Shown: positions 17,580 to 28,111 of the stretch, piece after piece
Position numbering within the stretch: the stretch's first letter is position 1
Layout of the letters: each line of letters opens with the position of its first letter
From: Sphingosinithalassobacter sp. CS137
Lineage (GTDB): Bacteria > Pseudomonadota > Alphaproteobacteria > Sphingomonadales > Sphingomonadaceae
Assembly: GCF_014334115.1 (NCBI RefSeq)
Contig: NZ_CP060494.1
Span: 496,001-560,000 of the forward strand
DNA length: 64,000 bases
Direction: 5' to 3'
Position numbers and translations under genes: made by a program
Notes under the pieces: model-generated
What the model was told of the DNA's origin: nothing
Databases searched by the model: none
What the model saw: only the letters and a program-made list of their open reading frames with translations

Positions 17580-18751
17580 TGGGTCACTATCCCGGGTTCG
17601 ATCGTGGAACGGCAGATGCCGTCGGTGGGATATTGCGGCCGGTCGGCCGCGTAGGTCGTACCATGCACGGTCACGCGCTCGAGGTAGACGCGTTCGCTGG
17701 GCGCACATTCGGTGCCCACGCGCGTCAGCATCAGAAAGCCCGAGATGAGGAACACGAAGAACAGCGACAGCGGCAGGAAAACCTTCCAGCCCAGCCGCAT
17801 CAGCTGGTCGTAGCGATAGCGCGGCACCGTCGCCTTCACCCAGCTGAACAGGAAGAAGAAGAACAGGATCTTGGCGAACAGCCAGATGATCCCGGGCACC
17901 CAATAGAGCGGCTCCCAGTCGAACGGCGGGAGGTACCCACCCCAGAACAGGATCGCATTGAGCGCGCACATCAGGAGGACGTTCGCGTATTCGCCGAGCC
18001 AGAACAGCGCGAAGCTCATCGAGCTGTATTCGGTCTGATAGCCCGCGACGAGCTCGGATTCCGCTTCGGTGAGGTCGAACGGCGCGCGGGCGGTTTCCGC
18101 GAGCGCCGAAATGAAGAACACCACCGCCATCGGGAAGATCAGCGGATTGAAGCCATGGCCGTTGATGAAGCCGTAATAGCCGCGCTGCGTCTCGACGATG
18201 CCGGTGAGGTTGAAGGTTCCCGACCAGAGCACGACCGAGATGAGGACAAAGCCGATCGCGACTTCATAGCTGACCATCTGGGCCGCCGCGCGCAGCGCCG
18301 AATAGAAGGGGTATTTCGAGTTGGACGACCAGCCCGCGATGATCACGCCATAGACCCCCAGCGAGGAGGCGGCGAGCACGTAGAGCAGCCCGACGTTGAT
18401 GTTGGCCAGCACGACGCCGGCCTGGAACGGGATTACCGCCCAGACGATCAGCGCCACCGTGAAGGTGATGATCGGCGCGAGGAGGAACAGGCCCTTGTTC
18501 GCGCTCGTCGGGATGATCGTTTCCTGGAGGAAGACCTTCAGACCATCGGCAAAGGATTGCAGTAGCCCTAGCGGGCCGACGACGTTCGGCCCCTTGCGCA
18601 GCGCAATGGCGGCCCAGATCTTGCGATCGGCATAGATGACCATCGCCACCGCCAGCATCAGCGGCAGCGCGATCACGAGGATGCCCACGATGGTCGCGAC
18701 GAACCACGCCCATTCGTAGTTCATGCCCCAGGATTCGAAGAAGCTGGTCAC
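17576..18751 (-). CDS. nuoH: NADH-quinone oxidoreductase subunit H, with extended C terminus
   Basis: Eight-helix membrane subunit that forms the quinone chamber with NuoB and NuoD. The family hallmark [20 protein letters not shown] (acidic loop) is present. At 391 aa it is longer than typical relatives (about 325-350). After the last helix, which ends near residue 345, there is a hydrophilic tail of about 46 residues containing two cysteines (in TECAPSER and DGICRST). It overlaps nuoG and nuoI by four bases each. Confidence 0.95.
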   Translation of the reverse strand: MTSFFESWGMNYEWAWFVATIVGILVIALPLMLAVAMVIYADRKIWAAIALRKGPNVVGPLGLLQSFADGLKVFLQETIIPTSANKGLFLLAPIITFTVALIVWAVIPFQAGVVLANINVGLLYVLAASSLGVYGVIIAGWSSNSKYPFYSALRAAAQMVSYEVAIGFVLISVVLWSGTFNLTGIVETQRGYYGFINGHGFNPLIFPMAVVFFISALAETARAPFDLTEAESELVAGYQTEYSSMSFALFWLGEYANVLLMCALNAILFWGGYLPPFDWEPLYWVPGIIWLFAKILFFFFLFSWVKATVPRYRYDQLMRLGWKVFLPLSLFFVFLISGFLMLTRVGTECAPSERVYLERVTVHGTTYAADRPQYPTDGICRSTIEPGIVTQ

Positions 18752-20769
18752 TCTGCGGCCTCCGCGAAATCCTGCCCATGGATCAGTTCTGCGGAGCAGC
18801 GCTGCATCGTCGGGCTCGCGCGGCAGATCGCATTGGTCAGGTAGAAGTCGGCGATCGGATAGGTCACTGCCCCTTCCGCCTCGGAAGCGAGCGCCGGCGG
18901 GCTCCAGTCGAACCGCACCAGCCCCTCCTGCGCCAGCGCGGGAACCTCGGCGCTCATCTGCGCGCGCAGTTCGCCATAGCTGTCGAACGGAAGCACCTTT
19001 CCGAGCCGCTCGGAAAGCGCGCGCAGGATCGTCCAGTCCTCACGCGCGTCGCCCGGAGCCTGCGCGGCACGTTCGCTGCGCTGAACGCGCCCTTCGAGAT
19101 TCACGAAGGTGCCGTGCTTCTCGGCATAGGCGGCCCCCGGCAGGATCACATCGGCATGATGTGCGCCGACATCGCCATGATGGCCGAGGAAAACCTTGAA
19201 GCTGCCCGCGAAGGCGGAGAAATCGACTTCATCGGCGCCCAGGAAGAAGGCCAGCTTCGGCTTGGCGCCGACGATGTCGGCCAGGCCGCCCTTCTGCGCA
19301 TAGCCGAGCAGGAGCGCGCCCATCCGCGCCGCGGCGGTATGGATCACGCCATAGCCGTTCCAGGGCGTGCCGTCCTCGAGCGTGCGAACCAGCTTCAGCC
19401 GGTCGACCAGCGCGAGCGAGCCTCCCTGCCCCTTTGCGAGGGCGCCGGGGCCGACGATCACCAGCGGGCGCGCCGCCTTGTCGAATACGTCGGTGAGTGC
19501 GGACGGCAACCGGCCGAGAATCGCGAGATCGTCGCCCAGCCATTCGGCCTTGTAGGTGAGATCGATTTCGGGACCGATCGCGAACACCTTGGCTCCCCGC
19601 TTGATCGCCTTGCGCACGCGTGTGTTGATCAGCGGGGCTTCCCAGCGGAGATTGGTGCCGAGAAGCAGGATCGCGTCCGCGTCCTCGACGCCTGCGATCG
19701 TCGGATTGAACGCAACCGCGCCCAGGCTCGACACATCATAGGCAAGCCCGGTCTGGCGGCTCTCGAGCAGGTCCGAGCCCAGCGCCTTCACCAGCGCCTT
19801 GGCCGCGAACATCGTCTCGCAATCGACCAGATCACCCGCAATCGCTGCGACGCTGGAACCTGCGGTCTGCGCCGCGGCAGCGATCGCATCGAACGCCTCT
19901 TCCCAGCTCGCCGCCTGGAGCTTGCCGTCACGACGGACGAATGGCCGGTCGAGCCGGCGATAGCCGAGGCCGTCGACATGGTAGCGGGTCTTGTCGTGCG
20001 CCCACTCCTCGTTCACGTCCTCGTTGATGCGCGGCAATGCGCGCAGCACCGCGCGGCCGCGCCGATCGATGCGGATGTTGGTGCCGACCGCATCCATCAC
20101 GTCGATCGCCATCGTCTTAGTGAGTTCCCAGGGACGGTATTCGAACGCGTAGGGCTTGTGCGTGAGCGCGCCGACCGGGCACAGATCGTTGACGTTGCCC
20201 GACAATTCGCTGGTCACTGCCTTTTCGAGATAGGAGGTGATCTGCATGTCCTCGCCGCGATAGATCGCGCCGATCTCCTCCACGCCGGCGATTTCCTCGG
20301 CGAAGCGGATGCAGCGGGTGCAGTGGATGCACCGGGTCATGATCGTCTTGACGATCGGACCCATATATTTCTCGGTCACCGCGCGCTTGTTCTCGTCGTA
20401 CCGCGACCAGCCCTTGCCATAGGCCATGGTCTCGTCCTGCAGATCGCACTCACCGCCCTGATCGCAGATCGGACAATCGAGCGGATGATTGATCAGCAGA
20501 AACTCGAGCACGCCTTCGCGCGCCGCCTTCACCATCGCGGAATCGGTGCGGATCTCCTGATTGTCCGCGGCGGGGAGCGCGCAGCTTGCCTGCGGCTTGG
20601 GCGGCCCGGGCTTCACTTCGACCAGGCACATCCGGCAATTGCCGGCGATCGACAGCCGCTCATGGTAGCAGAAGCGCGGGATTTCCTTCCCCGCGGCCTC
20701 GCAGGCCTGGAGCACGGTTGCGCCCTGCGGCACTTCCACTTCGATTCCGTCGACGGTCAGTTTCGGCAT
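18748..20769 (-). CDS. nuoG: NADH-quinone oxidoreductase subunit G
   Basis: Large peripheral-arm subunit of 673 aa. The N-terminal ferredoxin-like domain has the 2Fe-2S motif [15 protein letters not shown]. The N5 cluster ligands are in [19 protein letters not shown] (His plus three Cys), and a further 4Fe-4S motif is [11 protein letters not shown] degenerate molybdopterin-oxidoreductase domain fills the rest. I start it at the ATG at 20769 ([16 protein letters not shown]), since an upstream in-frame ATG would add unrelated sequence overlapping the preceding gene. That gene ends one base before. Confidence 0.95.
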   Translation of the reverse strand: MPKLTVDGIEVEVPQGATVLQACEAAGKEIPRFCYHERLSIAGNCRMCLVEVKPGPPKPQASCALPAADNQEIRTDSAMVKAAREGVLEFLLINHPLDCPICDQGGECDLQDETMAYGKGWSRYDENKRAVTEKYMGPIVKTIMTRCIHCTRCIRFAEEIAGVEEIGAIYRGEDMQITSYLEKAVTSELSGNVNDLCPVGALTHKPYAFEYRPWELTKTMAIDVMDAVGTNIRIDRRGRAVLRALPRINEDVNEEWAHDKTRYHVDGLGYRRLDRPFVRRDGKLQAASWEEAFDAIAAAAQTAGSSVAAIAGDLVDCETMFAAKALVKALGSDLLESRQTGLAYDVSSLGAVAFNPTIAGVEDADAILLLGTNLRWEAPLINTRVRKAIKRGAKVFAIGPEIDLTYKAEWLGDDLAILGRLPSALTDVFDKAARPLVIVGPGALAKGQGGSLALVDRLKLVRTLEDGTPWNGYGVIHTAAARMGALLLGYAQKGGLADIVGAKPKLAFFLGADEVDFSAFAGSFKVFLGHHGDVGAHHADVILPGAAYAEKHGTFVNLEGRVQRSERAAQAPGDAREDWTILRALSERLGKVLPFDSYGELRAQMSAEVPALAQEGLVRFDWSPPALASEAEGAVTYPIADFYLTNAICRASPTMQRCSAELIHGQDFAEAAE

Positions 20770-20770
20770 A

Positions 20771-21487
20771 TCAATTCTCTGGCTGGCCCGGCTCGGAAGC
20801 GGCAATAGCGAGACGCGCATAGCCGAGCGCTACCGATCCCCGGATCGCAAGCGGCGTCAGCCCCAGGCTAACGCCATCGGGAAGGCAGGCCTCGAGCGCG
20901 GGCATCATTTCGCCGATGACGGCACGCTCCTCGGCGAGCTCCGCCATGATCAGCCGACGGCTGTTCGGCGTGTCGAACCGGGCGACGCATTCCCCGAAGC
21001 GGGAAAGCAGAGCCGAATCGCGGTCCGCCGCAGAATCCCCGCTCACCCCCGGCGATACGGATCTGGCGCCCTCCGCTCCCTGCTGCAGCGCTACGGCAGG
21101 GTGCTCGAGCAAGGCCACATCCGAAAAATCCGTCACGGTGGCGGGCACTTGCTGCCGCACATAGGCCTCGGCAAGCGCATACCACAGGAGATGCCCCCGC
21201 ATTCGGAGCGACACCTGGCCCCGCTGCAGGCAATAGCTGTCGACAAGGCCGCGATGCGCGTCGTCAAGCTGGCCTCGATCGTTCGGCGAAGGAAGTCCGC
21301 CGGGAAAACCGGAAAGCAATGCCCGCACGCGCTCGGGGCGCCGCTCCACCACACACGTGGCGAAGTTGCGGAGAACCGTTGCGCTCGGCGTACTCTGAAG
21401 GGTCGCGTCCTCCGGCTGCTGCGCCGGTGCGCCGAAGACAGGCGCCGCAACGAACATCGCCAGTGAAGCCACTGTGGCGAACATCAT
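20771..21487 (-). CDS. Secreted protein with internal duplication, inserted between nuoF and nuoG
   Basis: Not a complex I core subunit. The 238-aa product begins with a signal-peptide-like stretch ([19 protein letters not shown]). It contains two related segments, about 39-112 and 160-226, each with the pattern L-x-x-F-x-x-C-V-x-R, a second cysteine (Cys45/Cys86 and Cys167/Cys201) and a closing R-G-...-A-x-x-Y/A-R. I recall similar secreted repeat proteins in sphingomonads; the function is unknown. The ATG at 21487 overlaps the nuoF stop by four bases, and the stop lies one base before nuoG, so it is firmly built into the operon. A periplasmic accessory role is an inference from position only. 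Confidence 0.8.
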   Translation of the reverse strand: MMFATVASLAMFVAAPVFGAPAQQPEDATLQSTPSATVLRNFATCVVERRPERVRALLSGFPGGLPSPNDRGQLDDAHRGLVDSYCLQRGQVSLRMRGHLLWYALAEAYVRQQVPATVTDFSDVALLEHPAVALQQGAEGARSVSPGVSGDSAADRDSALLSRFGECVARFDTPNSRRLIMAELAEERAVIGEMMPALEACLPDGVSLGLTPLAIRGSVALGYARLAIAASEPGQPEN

Positions 21488-22800
21488 TCCGCCGCCTCCA
21501 TCATCGGCGCGCCGCCGCCGTTGCGTTCCGCGATGCGCCGCTCCAGCTCGGGCCGGAAATGGCGGATCAATCCCTGGATCGGCCACGCCGCCGCATCGCC
21601 CAGCGCGCAGATGGTGTGGCCTTCAACCTGCTTGGTCACTTCGTAGAGGGTGTCGATCTCGCGCACATCGGCGTTGCCGGTGCGCAGCCGCTCCATCACG
21701 CGCCACATCCAGCCGGTGCCCTCGCGGCAGGGCGTGCACTGGCCGCAGCTCTCATGCTTGTAGAAATAGCTGATCCGGCTGATCGCCTTCACGATGTCGG
21801 TCGACTTGTCCATCACGATGATGGCCGCCGTGCCGAGGCCCGATCCCAGCGCCTTCAGCCCATCGAAATCCATCGGCGCATCCATGATCTCGGCGGCCGG
21901 CACGAGCGGCACCGACGAGCCGCCCGGGATCACCGCGAGCAGATTGTCCCATCCGCCGCGAATGCCGCCGCAGTGGCGATCGATCAGCTCGCGGAACGGG
22001 ATCGACATCGCTTCTTCGACCACGCACGGCCGGTTCACATGGCCGCTGATCTGGAAGAGCTTGGTGCCCTTGTTGTTCTCGCGCCCGAAGCTGGCGAACC
22101 ACTCGGCCCCCCGGCGCAGGATCGTCGGCACCACTGCGATCGATTCGACGTTGTTCACCGTCGTCGGACAACCGTAGAGACCCGCGCCCGCCGGGAATGG
22201 CGGCTTCAGCCGCGGCTGGCCCTTCTTCCCCTCGAGGCTCTCGAGCATCGCGGTTTCTTCGCCGCAAATATAGGCGCCGGCACCGCGATGCGCGAAAACA
22301 TCGAAGTCATAGCCCGAGCCGCAGGCATTCTTGCCGAGCAGGCCCTTGTCGTACGCCTCGGCGATCGCCGCGAACAGCGTTTCGGCCTCGCGGATATATT
22401 CGCCGCGGATGTAGATGTACGCCGCCCGCGCGCGCATCGCGAAGCCGGCGACCAGCGCGCCTTCGATCAGCTTGTGCGGATCGTGGCGGATGATCTCGCG
22501 GTCCTTGCAGCTGCCCGGCTCGGACTCGTCGGCGTTGATGACGAGGAAGTTCGGCCGATCGGGCTTGGGCTCCTTGGGCATGAAGCCCCACTTCACCCCC
22601 GTGGGAAAGCCCGCGCCGCCGCGGCCGCGCAGGCCGGACGCCTTCACGCGGTCGATGATCGTGTCCTGCCCGATCTCGAGCAGCGCCTTGGTATTGTCCC
22701 AGTCGCCACGACGCATCGCGGCTTCGAGCCCCCAGGGCTGGAAACCGTAGACGTTCGTGAAGATGCGGTCCTTGTCCGCGAGGGGCGTGAATTCGGTCAT
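21484..22800 (-). CDS. nuoF: NADH-quinone oxidoreductase subunit F
   Basis: NADH- and FMN-binding subunit of 438 aa at the tip of the peripheral arm, where NADH is oxidised. The nucleotide-binding region has [15 protein letters not shown], and the FMN region runs through [19 protein letters not shown]. Cluster N3 is bound by [15 protein letters not shown] and a later cysteine in [13 protein letters not shown]. The ATG at 22800 overlaps the stop of the small membrane gene upstream. Confidence 0.96.
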   Translation of the reverse strand: MTEFTPLADKDRIFTNVYGFQPWGLEAAMRRGDWDNTKALLEIGQDTIIDRVKASGLRGRGGAGFPTGVKWGFMPKEPKPDRPNFLVINADESEPGSCKDREIIRHDPHKLIEGALVAGFAMRARAAYIYIRGEYIREAETLFAAIAEAYDKGLLGKNACGSGYDFDVFAHRGAGAYICGEETAMLESLEGKKGQPRLKPPFPAGAGLYGCPTTVNNVESIAVVPTILRRGAEWFASFGRENNKGTKLFQISGHVNRPCVVEEAMSIPFRELIDRHCGGIRGGWDNLLAVIPGGSSVPLVPAAEIMDAPMDFDGLKALGSGLGTAAIIVMDKSTDIVKAISRISYFYKHESCGQCTPCREGTGWMWRVMERLRTGNADVREIDTLYEVTKQVEGHTICALGDAAAWPIQGLIRHFRPELERRIAERNGGGAPMMEAAE

Positions 22801-22970
22801 CGCGGTCCCGACTTGCCCTTGAAGAATACGAAATAGACGAGCACCGCCAGGCCGATCAGCAGCAACGGCCCGAGCAGGCTGAACGTCGCCTTGAGAAGCC
22901 AGCCGATGACGACGATCGCGCCAATGATGGCCAGGATCGTGACGACGAGATTCTTGTCCTTCGCGCTCAT
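22797..22970 (-). CDS. 57-aa membrane protein inserted between nuoE and nuoF
   Basis: A short gene of 58 codons including the stop. The product has a basic leader (MSAKDKNL), one long or two closely spaced membrane helices (about residues 8-50) with a Lys near the middle (WLLKATF), and a basic end, FFKGKSGPR. Its ATG at 22970 overlaps the nuoE stop by four bases and its TGA overlaps the nuoF ATG by three. This double coupling is strong evidence that it is expressed with complex I. I know no named family for it. It could be a supernumerary subunit or an assembly helper; that is inference. Confidence 0.75.
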   Translation of the reverse strand: MSAKDKNLVVTILAIIGAIVVIGWLLKATFSLLGPLLLIGLAVLVYFVFFKGKSGPR

Positions 22971-23638
22971 GCCCATTCTCCCCGATAATCGTGGTTTTCA
23001 TCAACCATGGCGGTCAGCGTGGTCGGCCCGCCCTCGGGCTCGCTCGTATGGCGCTGCGGGTTCTGTGAGCCGGGCTTCGGCCGCTCCCCCTTCGCGAGCG
23101 CATCAAGGATCGCGACGGTGCTGTCGTAATCGAGATCCTCGTAATTATCGTCGTTGATCTGGACCATCGGCGCGTTGGCGCAATTGCCCATGCACTCGAC
23201 TTCGGTAAGCGTGAACAGCCCGTCCGGCGTGGTTCCGCCCTTGACCATGCCCTTCGACTTGCACGCCGCGAAGACTTCGTCCGAACCGCGGAGCCAGCAC
23301 GGCGTCGTTCCGCACACCTGCACATGGTGGCGGCCGACCGGCACGAGATTGAACATGGTGTAGAAGGTCGCGACCTCGAGCACCCGCACATAGGGCAGGT
23401 CCAGCTCGCGCGCGACGAATTCCATCACCGGGACCGGCAGCCAGCCCTGGGTGTTCGTCTCCGCCCCGACCTGCCGCTGCGCCAGATCAAGATAGGGAAT
23501 AGTGCAGCTCTGCTGGCGCCCCTCGGGATAGCGCGCGCGGATTTCCTTCGCCTTGGCGGCGTTCGCCTCGGTCCAGGCGAACCTTCCCCACCGCGCCCGG
23601 ATCTCCGGAGTATCGGGAATGATCTTCGCATCCGCCAT
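22967..23638 (-). CDS. nuoE: NADH-quinone oxidoreductase subunit E
   Basis: Peripheral-arm subunit of 223 aa, thioredoxin-like, carrying 2Fe-2S cluster N1a. The cysteine ligands are in [13 protein letters not shown] and [12 protein letters not shown] hydrophilic C-terminal tail of about 40 residues (from [10 protein letters not shown]) is longer than in E. coli but similar to Paracoccus-type subunits. I use the ATG at 23638 ([14 protein letters not shown]). It overlaps the stop of the preceding inserted gene by one base. Confidence 0.95.
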   Translation of the reverse strand: MADAKIIPDTPEIRARWGRFAWTEANAAKAKEIRARYPEGRQQSCTIPYLDLAQRQVGAETNTQGWLPVPVMEFVARELDLPYVRVLEVATFYTMFNLVPVGRHHVQVCGTTPCWLRGSDEVFAACKSKGMVKGGTTPDGLFTLTEVECMGNCANAPMVQINDDNYEDLDYDSTVAILDALAKGERPKPGSQNPQRHTSEPEGGPTTLTAMVDENHDYRGEWA

Positions 23639-24174
23639 CAGTTCGGCTCGCTCGTCTGGGCCTGCGTCGCACGAACGGGCATGACCGCGGGGCCGGTACG
23701 CACCCCGGCCAGCTTTCCGTCGGCGAATTGCAGGAAAGAGATGTAGGTCACTCGGCCGTCGGCGATCCATTCGACGCGGACGACGTCGTTGGGCAAGGCA
23801 TAGGGCGTGTTCGCGCGCACCTCGCCCGGAATGTCGAAGCCCGCGAACGGCACGCCCGAGCGGCAGTCGGACACGTCCTCGGCGGGGCAGAAGGTCATCG
23901 TCGCGCCCGTGCGGACGACTGCGGCAGCATCGCCGAGCGCACCCTCCTCCTCGGCCGCGATCAGCCGATCGACGGCCGCCGCGGTCGCCGGTGCGGGAGG
24001 CGAGGCCCCGGCCGCCGAGGGAAGCAGCGAGACGAGCCGCTGGTCGCCGTTCGAGGCGATCACCGGGCCCGACCACATGCCGACGAGCGGACCCGACCGG
24101 ATCGCGCCTGCGTCCTGCGGCGTCGAAGCCGCCGCCACCGCCAAGAGGAGCATCGGAGCGATCACCGGTCGCAC
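23638..24174 (-). CDS. Predicted exported protein inserted between nuoD and nuoE
   Basis: A 178-aa product with a signal-peptide-like N terminus ([20 protein letters not shown]). The middle is Ala/Pro-rich (about 52-70). The C-terminal half looks like a small beta-rich domain with two cysteines (Cys96 and Cys104, [10 protein letters not shown]) and [20 protein letters not shown] do not recognise the family. Its start overlaps the end of nuoD by 13 bases and its stop overlaps the nuoE start by one, so it must be co-translated with complex I genes. Function unknown. Confidence 0.75.
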   Translation of the reverse strand: MRPVIAPMLLLAVAAASTPQDAGAIRSGPLVGMWSGPVIASNGDQRLVSLLPSAAGASPPAPATAAAVDRLIAAEEEGALGDAAAVVRTGATMTFCPAEDVSDCRSGVPFAGFDIPGEVRANTPYALPNDVVRVEWIADGRVTYISFLQFADGKLAGVRTGPAVMPVRATQAQTSEPN

Positions 24175-25397
24175 TCGCCGAACACGATATCCATCGCGCC
24201 GAGGATCGCCGTGGTGTCGGCCAGCATGTGGCCGCGGCTCATGAAGTCCATCGCCTGAAGATGGCTGAACGCGGTCGGGCGGATCTTGCAGCGGTACGGC
24301 TTGTTGGTGCCGTCGGCCACCATGTAGATGCCGAACTCGCCCTTCGGGCTCTCGGTCGCGACATACACGTCGCCGGCAGGCACGTGATAGCCCTCTGTAT
24401 AGAGCTTGAAGTGGTGGATGAGCGCCTCCATCGAGTGCTTCATCTCACCGCGCTTGGGCGGCCCGACCTTGCGGTCCAGCGTCATCACCGGCCCCTCGGG
24501 CATCTCGGCGAGGCACTGTTTCATGATCCGCGCGGACTGGCGCACTTCCTCGACCCGGACCATGAACCGGTCGTAGCAGTCGCCGCGCGTGCCGACGGGG
24601 ATGTCGAACTCCATCCGGTCGTACACGTCGTAGGGCTGCGACTTGCGGATGTCCCACGGAATGCCGGCGGCACGGATCATCGGCCCGGAAAAGCCCCAGC
24701 GGATCGCATCGTCGCGGCTGACCACGGCGATATCGACGTTGCGCTGCTTGAAGATCCGGTTTTCAGCGACCAGGCTGATCGCATCCTCGAACAGCCGGGG
24801 CAGCCGCGTGTCGAGCCACTCGCCGATGTCGGCCAGCAGCTTGAGCGGAGCATCCTGATGCACGCCGCCGACACGGAAATAGTTGGAGTGCATCCGCGCG
24901 CCCGAAACGCGCTCGAAGAAGTTGAGGCAATCCTCGCGCAGCTCGAACATCCACAGGTTTGGCGTCATCGCGCCGACGTCCATGACGTGCGAACCGAGGT
25001 TCAGCATGTGGTTCGAGATGCGCGTCAGCTCGGCGAAGAACACACGCAGATACTGCGCGCGCAGCGGCACCTCGAGGTCGAGCAGCTTTTCCACCGCGAG
25101 CACGAAGCTGTGCTCCATGCACATCGGCGAGCAATAATCGAGGCGGTCCATATAGGGGAGCGCCTGAGTGTAGGTCTTGTACTCGATCAGCTTTTCGGTG
25201 CCGCGATGCAGCAGTCCGACATGCGGATCGACACGCTCGACGATCTCGCCGTCCAGCTCGAGCACCAGCCGCAGCACGCCGTGCGCGGCCGGATGCTGCG
25301 GGCCGAAGTTGATCGTGTAGTTGGCGATTGCGACGTCGCCGGTCGCCGAGTCCTTCTCCGGCGCGCGCTCCATCATCTTGTCGACGGTGTCGGTCAT
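24162..25397 (-). CDS. nuoD: NADH-quinone oxidoreductase subunit D
   Basis: The 49-kDa subunit lining the quinone-binding cavity, 411 aa, hydrogenase-derived. The N-terminal loop [13 protein letters not shown] holds the quinone-site histidines, followed by [20 protein letters not shown] and [12 protein letters not shown]. The C terminus ends in [12 protein letters not shown], with the final Arg usual for the family. It overlaps nuoC by four bases. It is a stand-alone subunit here, not fused to NuoC as in E. coli. Confidence 0.96.
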   Translation of the reverse strand: MTDTVDKMMERAPEKDSATGDVAIANYTINFGPQHPAAHGVLRLVLELDGEIVERVDPHVGLLHRGTEKLIEYKTYTQALPYMDRLDYCSPMCMEHSFVLAVEKLLDLEVPLRAQYLRVFFAELTRISNHMLNLGSHVMDVGAMTPNLWMFELREDCLNFFERVSGARMHSNYFRVGGVHQDAPLKLLADIGEWLDTRLPRLFEDAISLVAENRIFKQRNVDIAVVSRDDAIRWGFSGPMIRAAGIPWDIRKSQPYDVYDRMEFDIPVGTRGDCYDRFMVRVEEVRQSARIMKQCLAEMPEGPVMTLDRKVGPPKRGEMKHSMEALIHHFKLYTEGYHVPAGDVYVATESPKGEFGIYMVADGTNKPYRCKIRPTAFSHLQAMDFMSRGHMLADTTAILGAMDIVFGECDR

Positions 25398-26227
25398 TCG
25401 TTCTGCCCGCCTTCCTTGGTGGGCACCACATCAGGGTCCTTGGGCTTGTCCTGCGGCTGGTTGCCCGGATTGGGCTCGCCTGCGCCGGTCTGCGCCGTGC
25501 TCTCGGTGGTCTTCACTTCCCTGGCCTGTGGCTTGACGTCCCTGTCGGCCGCCTCGTCGGCCTTCACGATCGTCTCGGCCTTGAGCGGCGTCGGCGCACC
25601 CTTTGCCTCGGGAACGGCACCTTCGCTCTTCTCGTCGCCCGGCAGCACATATTGCGCGCCTTCCCACGGGCTCATGAAGTCGAAGTTGCGGAAATCCTGC
25701 GCCAGCTCGACCGGCTGATAGACGACGCGCTTGGCCTCTTCCGAATAGCGCAGCTCGACATAGCCGGTGAGCGGGAAGTCCTTGCGCTGCGGATGGCCGA
25801 CGAAGCCATAATCGGTGAGGATACGCCGCAGATCGGTGTTCCCCTCGAACAGCACGCCGTACATGTCATAGACTTCGCGCTCGAGCCAGCCGGCGACGGG
25901 CCAGATGCCGGTCACGCTGGGCACGGGCTGCACCTCGTCGGTGGCGACCTTCACCTTGATGCGGTGATTGCGCGTGAGGCTGAGCAGACAATAGACCAGC
26001 TCGAACCGCTCGGGGCGATCCGGATAGTCCACCCCCGCGATTTCCATCAGTTGCTGATAGCCATGCTCCTCGCGCAGCGCTTCCATCGCAGGGATCAGCT
26101 TGTCGCGGTCGACGTGGAACGACAGCTCGCCCACCGCCGCACGGACCTCACGAACGAGACCCGCCTCGATCAGCGAGTCGAACGAAGCCACCTCGACGGC
26201 GGGATAGCGGGGTGCGGAGGCCCTCAC
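25394..26227 (-). CDS. nuoC: NADH-quinone oxidoreductase subunit C, with long charged tail
   Basis: The 30-kDa subunit, 277 aa. The conserved fold includes [20 protein letters not shown] and the hallmark [20 protein letters not shown]. The domain ends near [12 protein letters not shown]; after that come about 80 residues of low-complexity Lys/Glu/Pro/Thr sequence to the C terminus. Paracoccus-type subunits are about 205 aa, so this tail is an extension. I start it at a GTG at 26227 that overlaps the nuoB stop (GTGA); longer frames upstream lie inside nuoB. Confidence 0.94.
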   Translation of the reverse strand: MRASAPRYPAVEVASFDSLIEAGLVREVRAAVGELSFHVDRDKLIPAMEALREEHGYQQLMEIAGVDYPDRPERFELVYCLLSLTRNHRIKVKVATDEVQPVPSVTGIWPVAGWLEREVYDMYGVLFEGNTDLRRILTDYGFVGHPQRKDFPLTGYVELRYSEEAKRVVYQPVELAQDFRNFDFMSPWEGAQYVLPGDEKSEGAVPEAKGAPTPLKAETIVKADEAADRDVKPQAREVKTTESTAQTGAGEPNPGNQPQDKPKDPDVVPTKEGGQNE

Positions 26228-26763
26228 CGTTCGATCGTCCCGACGCGGCGGATCTTCCGTTGCAGCTGCATCACGCCATAGAGCAACGCCTCGGCGGTCG
26301 GCGGGCAGCCGGGAACATAGATGTCCACCGGTACGATCCGATCGCACCCGCGCACGACGCTGTAGCTATAGTGATAATAGCCGCCGCCGTTCGCGCAGCT
26401 GCCCATCGAGATCACATAGCGCGGTGCCGACATCTGATCGTACACGCGACGCAACGCGGGCGCCATTTTGTTGCAGAGCGTCCCCGCCACGATCATCACG
26501 TCCGACTGGCGCGGAGACGCACGCGGCGCCGCGCCGAACCGCTCCATGTCGTAGCGTGGCATGTTGACGTGGATCATCTCGACCGCGCAGCAGGCCAGGC
26601 CGAAGGTCATCCACCACAGCGAGCCGGTACGCGCCCACTGGAACAGCTCTTCGGTCGAAGTGACAAGGAATCCCTTGTCGCCCAGCTCGGCGTTCAGATC
26701 ATTGTAGAATTGCGGGTCGGGCGCCGTTCCCGGCGGCGGAGCCGCAGTGAGATCTACTCCCAA
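26224..26763 (-). CDS. nuoB: NADH-quinone oxidoreductase subunit B
   Basis: Holds cluster N2, the last cluster before quinone. The four cysteine ligands are in [11 protein letters not shown] (adjacent pair), MGSCANGGG and [13 protein letters not shown] chose a TTG start at 26763, giving [12 protein letters not shown], because AAGGGAG lies seven bases upstream and because this N terminus fits alphaproteobacterial relatives. The length is then 179 aa. An ATG at 26784 would add seven residues. It overlaps the end of nuoA by ten bases. Confidence 0.93.
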   Translation of the reverse strand: MGVDLTAAPPPGTAPDPQFYNDLNAELGDKGFLVTSTEELFQWARTGSLWWMTFGLACCAVEMIHVNMPRYDMERFGAAPRASPRQSDVMIVAGTLCNKMAPALRRVYDQMSAPRYVISMGSCANGGGYYHYSYSVVRGCDRIVPVDIYVPGCPPTAEALLYGVMQLQRKIRRVGTIER

Positions 26764-27128
26764 TCCAGCGCTCCCTTCTTCCATGCATAGACGAGGCCGA
26801 GCGCGAGCTCGGCGATGAAGATCATCATCGAGATCCAGGCCACCCAGCCGAGATCGAAAACCGAGACGGCCCAGGGAAACAGGAACGCCGCCTCGAGATC
26901 GAAGACGATGAACAGGATCGCGACGAGATAGAAGCGCACGTCGAACTGGCTGCGCGAATCCTCGAACGCGGGAAAACCGCACTCATATTCGGCAAGCTTC
27001 TCGGGATAGGGCTGATGCGCCCCGGTCAGCCGCGCGACGAGCATCGGCAGAAACACGAATGCTGCCGACAGGACGAGCGCCACCCCCAGGAACAGGAGAA
27101 TCGGCAGATATTGGATCAGATCGACCAA
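26754..27128 (-). CDS. nuoA: NADH-quinone oxidoreductase subunit A
   Basis: A 124-aa membrane subunit with three helices; first gene of the operon. The loop after helix 1 holds the hallmark [23 protein letters not shown] (split here for length: EYECGF, then [18 protein letters not shown]). The start is probably TTG at 27128 ([13 protein letters not shown]), with no better in-frame ATG before the first helix. A 147-base region upstream separates it from the phosphatase gene. Confidence 0.94.
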   Translation of the reverse strand: MVDLIQYLPILLFLGVALVLSAAFVFLPMLVARLTGAHQPYPEKLAEYECGFPAFEDSRSQFDVRFYLVAILFIVFDLEAAFLFPWAVSVFDLGWVAWISMMIFIAELALGLVYAWKKGALDWE

Positions 27129-27175
27129 AGGGTATTCTCGCGGTTGCGGAATTTGAGTGGGCTTCTAGGCCGATG

Positions 27176-27231
27176 GCCGAGGGCTCGCAAGGGTTGGAAC
27201 CCCTGAGAATCACTCGCAACACCCCCTCGGC
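27176..27231. promoter_or_regulatory. Stem-loop in the region upstream of the nuo operon
   Basis: The 147 bases between the inositol-phosphatase gene and nuoA contain an 8-base inverted repeat, GCCGAGGG at 27176-27183 and CCCTCGGC at 27224-27231. Inside it are GGGTT-GG-AACCC (27191-27202) and the two flanking CTCGCAA/TCGCAA copies. It could act as a terminator for the upstream gene or as part of the nuo leader. The nuo promoter must lie in this interval or upstream of it, but I cannot assign its boxes. Confidence 0.35.
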
Positions 27232-27275
27232 AGGGCACGTCCGCGCGAACGGCAACGCTCCGAACGCGATCGCAC

Positions 27276-28097
27276 TCAGGCGGTGCGCAGGGCTCCGGCG
27301 ACCAGCTTGTGCAGCTTGGAATGAAGCGCGTCGTTCGCGGCGAGATACTGGTTGCGCTGGAGCGCCAGGTCCTGCCCGCGATAGTCAGTGACGAAGCCGC
27401 CTGCTTCCTTGACCAGCAGCATGCCCGCCTGCACGTCCCAAGGCTTCAGATCGCTTTCCCAGAAGCCGTCGAACCGGCCCGCAGCCACCCAGGCGAGATC
27501 GAGCGCCGCCGATCCGAACCGCCGGATGCCGGCGACCTCGGGCGCGACCGCGCCGAAGATCCGGCTCCACTCGGCGAAATTGCCATGGCCAAGGAACGGA
27601 ATGCCGGTTGCGATCAGTGCCTCGTCGAGGTGGCGCCGAGCGGAAACGCGGAGCCGCTGGTCCTGAAGCCAAGCTCCCCGGCCTTTCTCGGCCCAGAAGC
27701 TCTCGTCGGTGATCGGCTGATAGATATAGCCGTGCGTCACCTCGGGCTTGCCCTGCGAACCGCGCGGATCTTCCACTGCGATCGACATGCAGAAGTGCGG
27801 GATGCCGTGGAGGAAGTTCGAAGTGCCGTCGAGCGGATCGATGATCCAGCGCGGCTTGTCCGGATCGCCTTCGATCTCGCCGCGCTCCTCGACGAGGAAG
27901 CCCCAATCGGGCCGCGCTTTGCGCAGTTCCTCGATCAGCGTGTCCTCTGCCCGGCGATCCGCCATCGACACGAAATCCGCAGGGCCCTTGCGGCTCACCT
28001 GGAGATGCTGGACTTCGTTGAAGTCGCGCCGCAGCCGCGGCCCCGCCTTGCGCGCAGCGCGCTCGATGACGGTGATGAGGCCGGAGTGACTTACCAA
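27276..28097 (-). CDS. suhB: Inositol monophosphatase family protein
   Basis: Mg-dependent phosphatase of 273 aa. Metal and substrate motifs are VEERGEIEG (Glu70/Glu71), WIIDPLDGTSNFLHG (Asp87, Asp90, Thr92) and, near the C terminus, KPWDVQAGMLLVKEAGG. These match the SuhB/IMPase family; SuhB also has an RNA-polymerase-related role in enterobacteria, which cannot be assumed here. The start is uncertain: I prefer TTG at 28097 (MVSHSGLITVIERAARKAG), preceded by GGAGAAG; the ATG at 28139 adds an unlikely basic leader made of repeat sequence. It lies downstream of efp, separated by a hairpin-rich gap. Confidence 0.9.
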   Translation of the reverse strand: MVSHSGLITVIERAARKAGPRLRRDFNEVQHLQVSRKGPADFVSMADRRAEDTLIEELRKARPDWGFLVEERGEIEGDPDKPRWIIDPLDGTSNFLHGIPHFCMSIAVEDPRGSQGKPEVTHGYIYQPITDESFWAEKGRGAWLQDQRLRVSARRHLDEALIATGIPFLGHGNFAEWSRIFGAVAPEVAGIRRFGSAALDLAWVAAGRFDGFWESDLKPWDVQAGMLLVKEAGGFVTDYRGQDLALQRNQYLAANDALHSKLHKLVAGALRTA

Positions 28098-28111
28098 AAC
28101 TGCTTCTCCCC

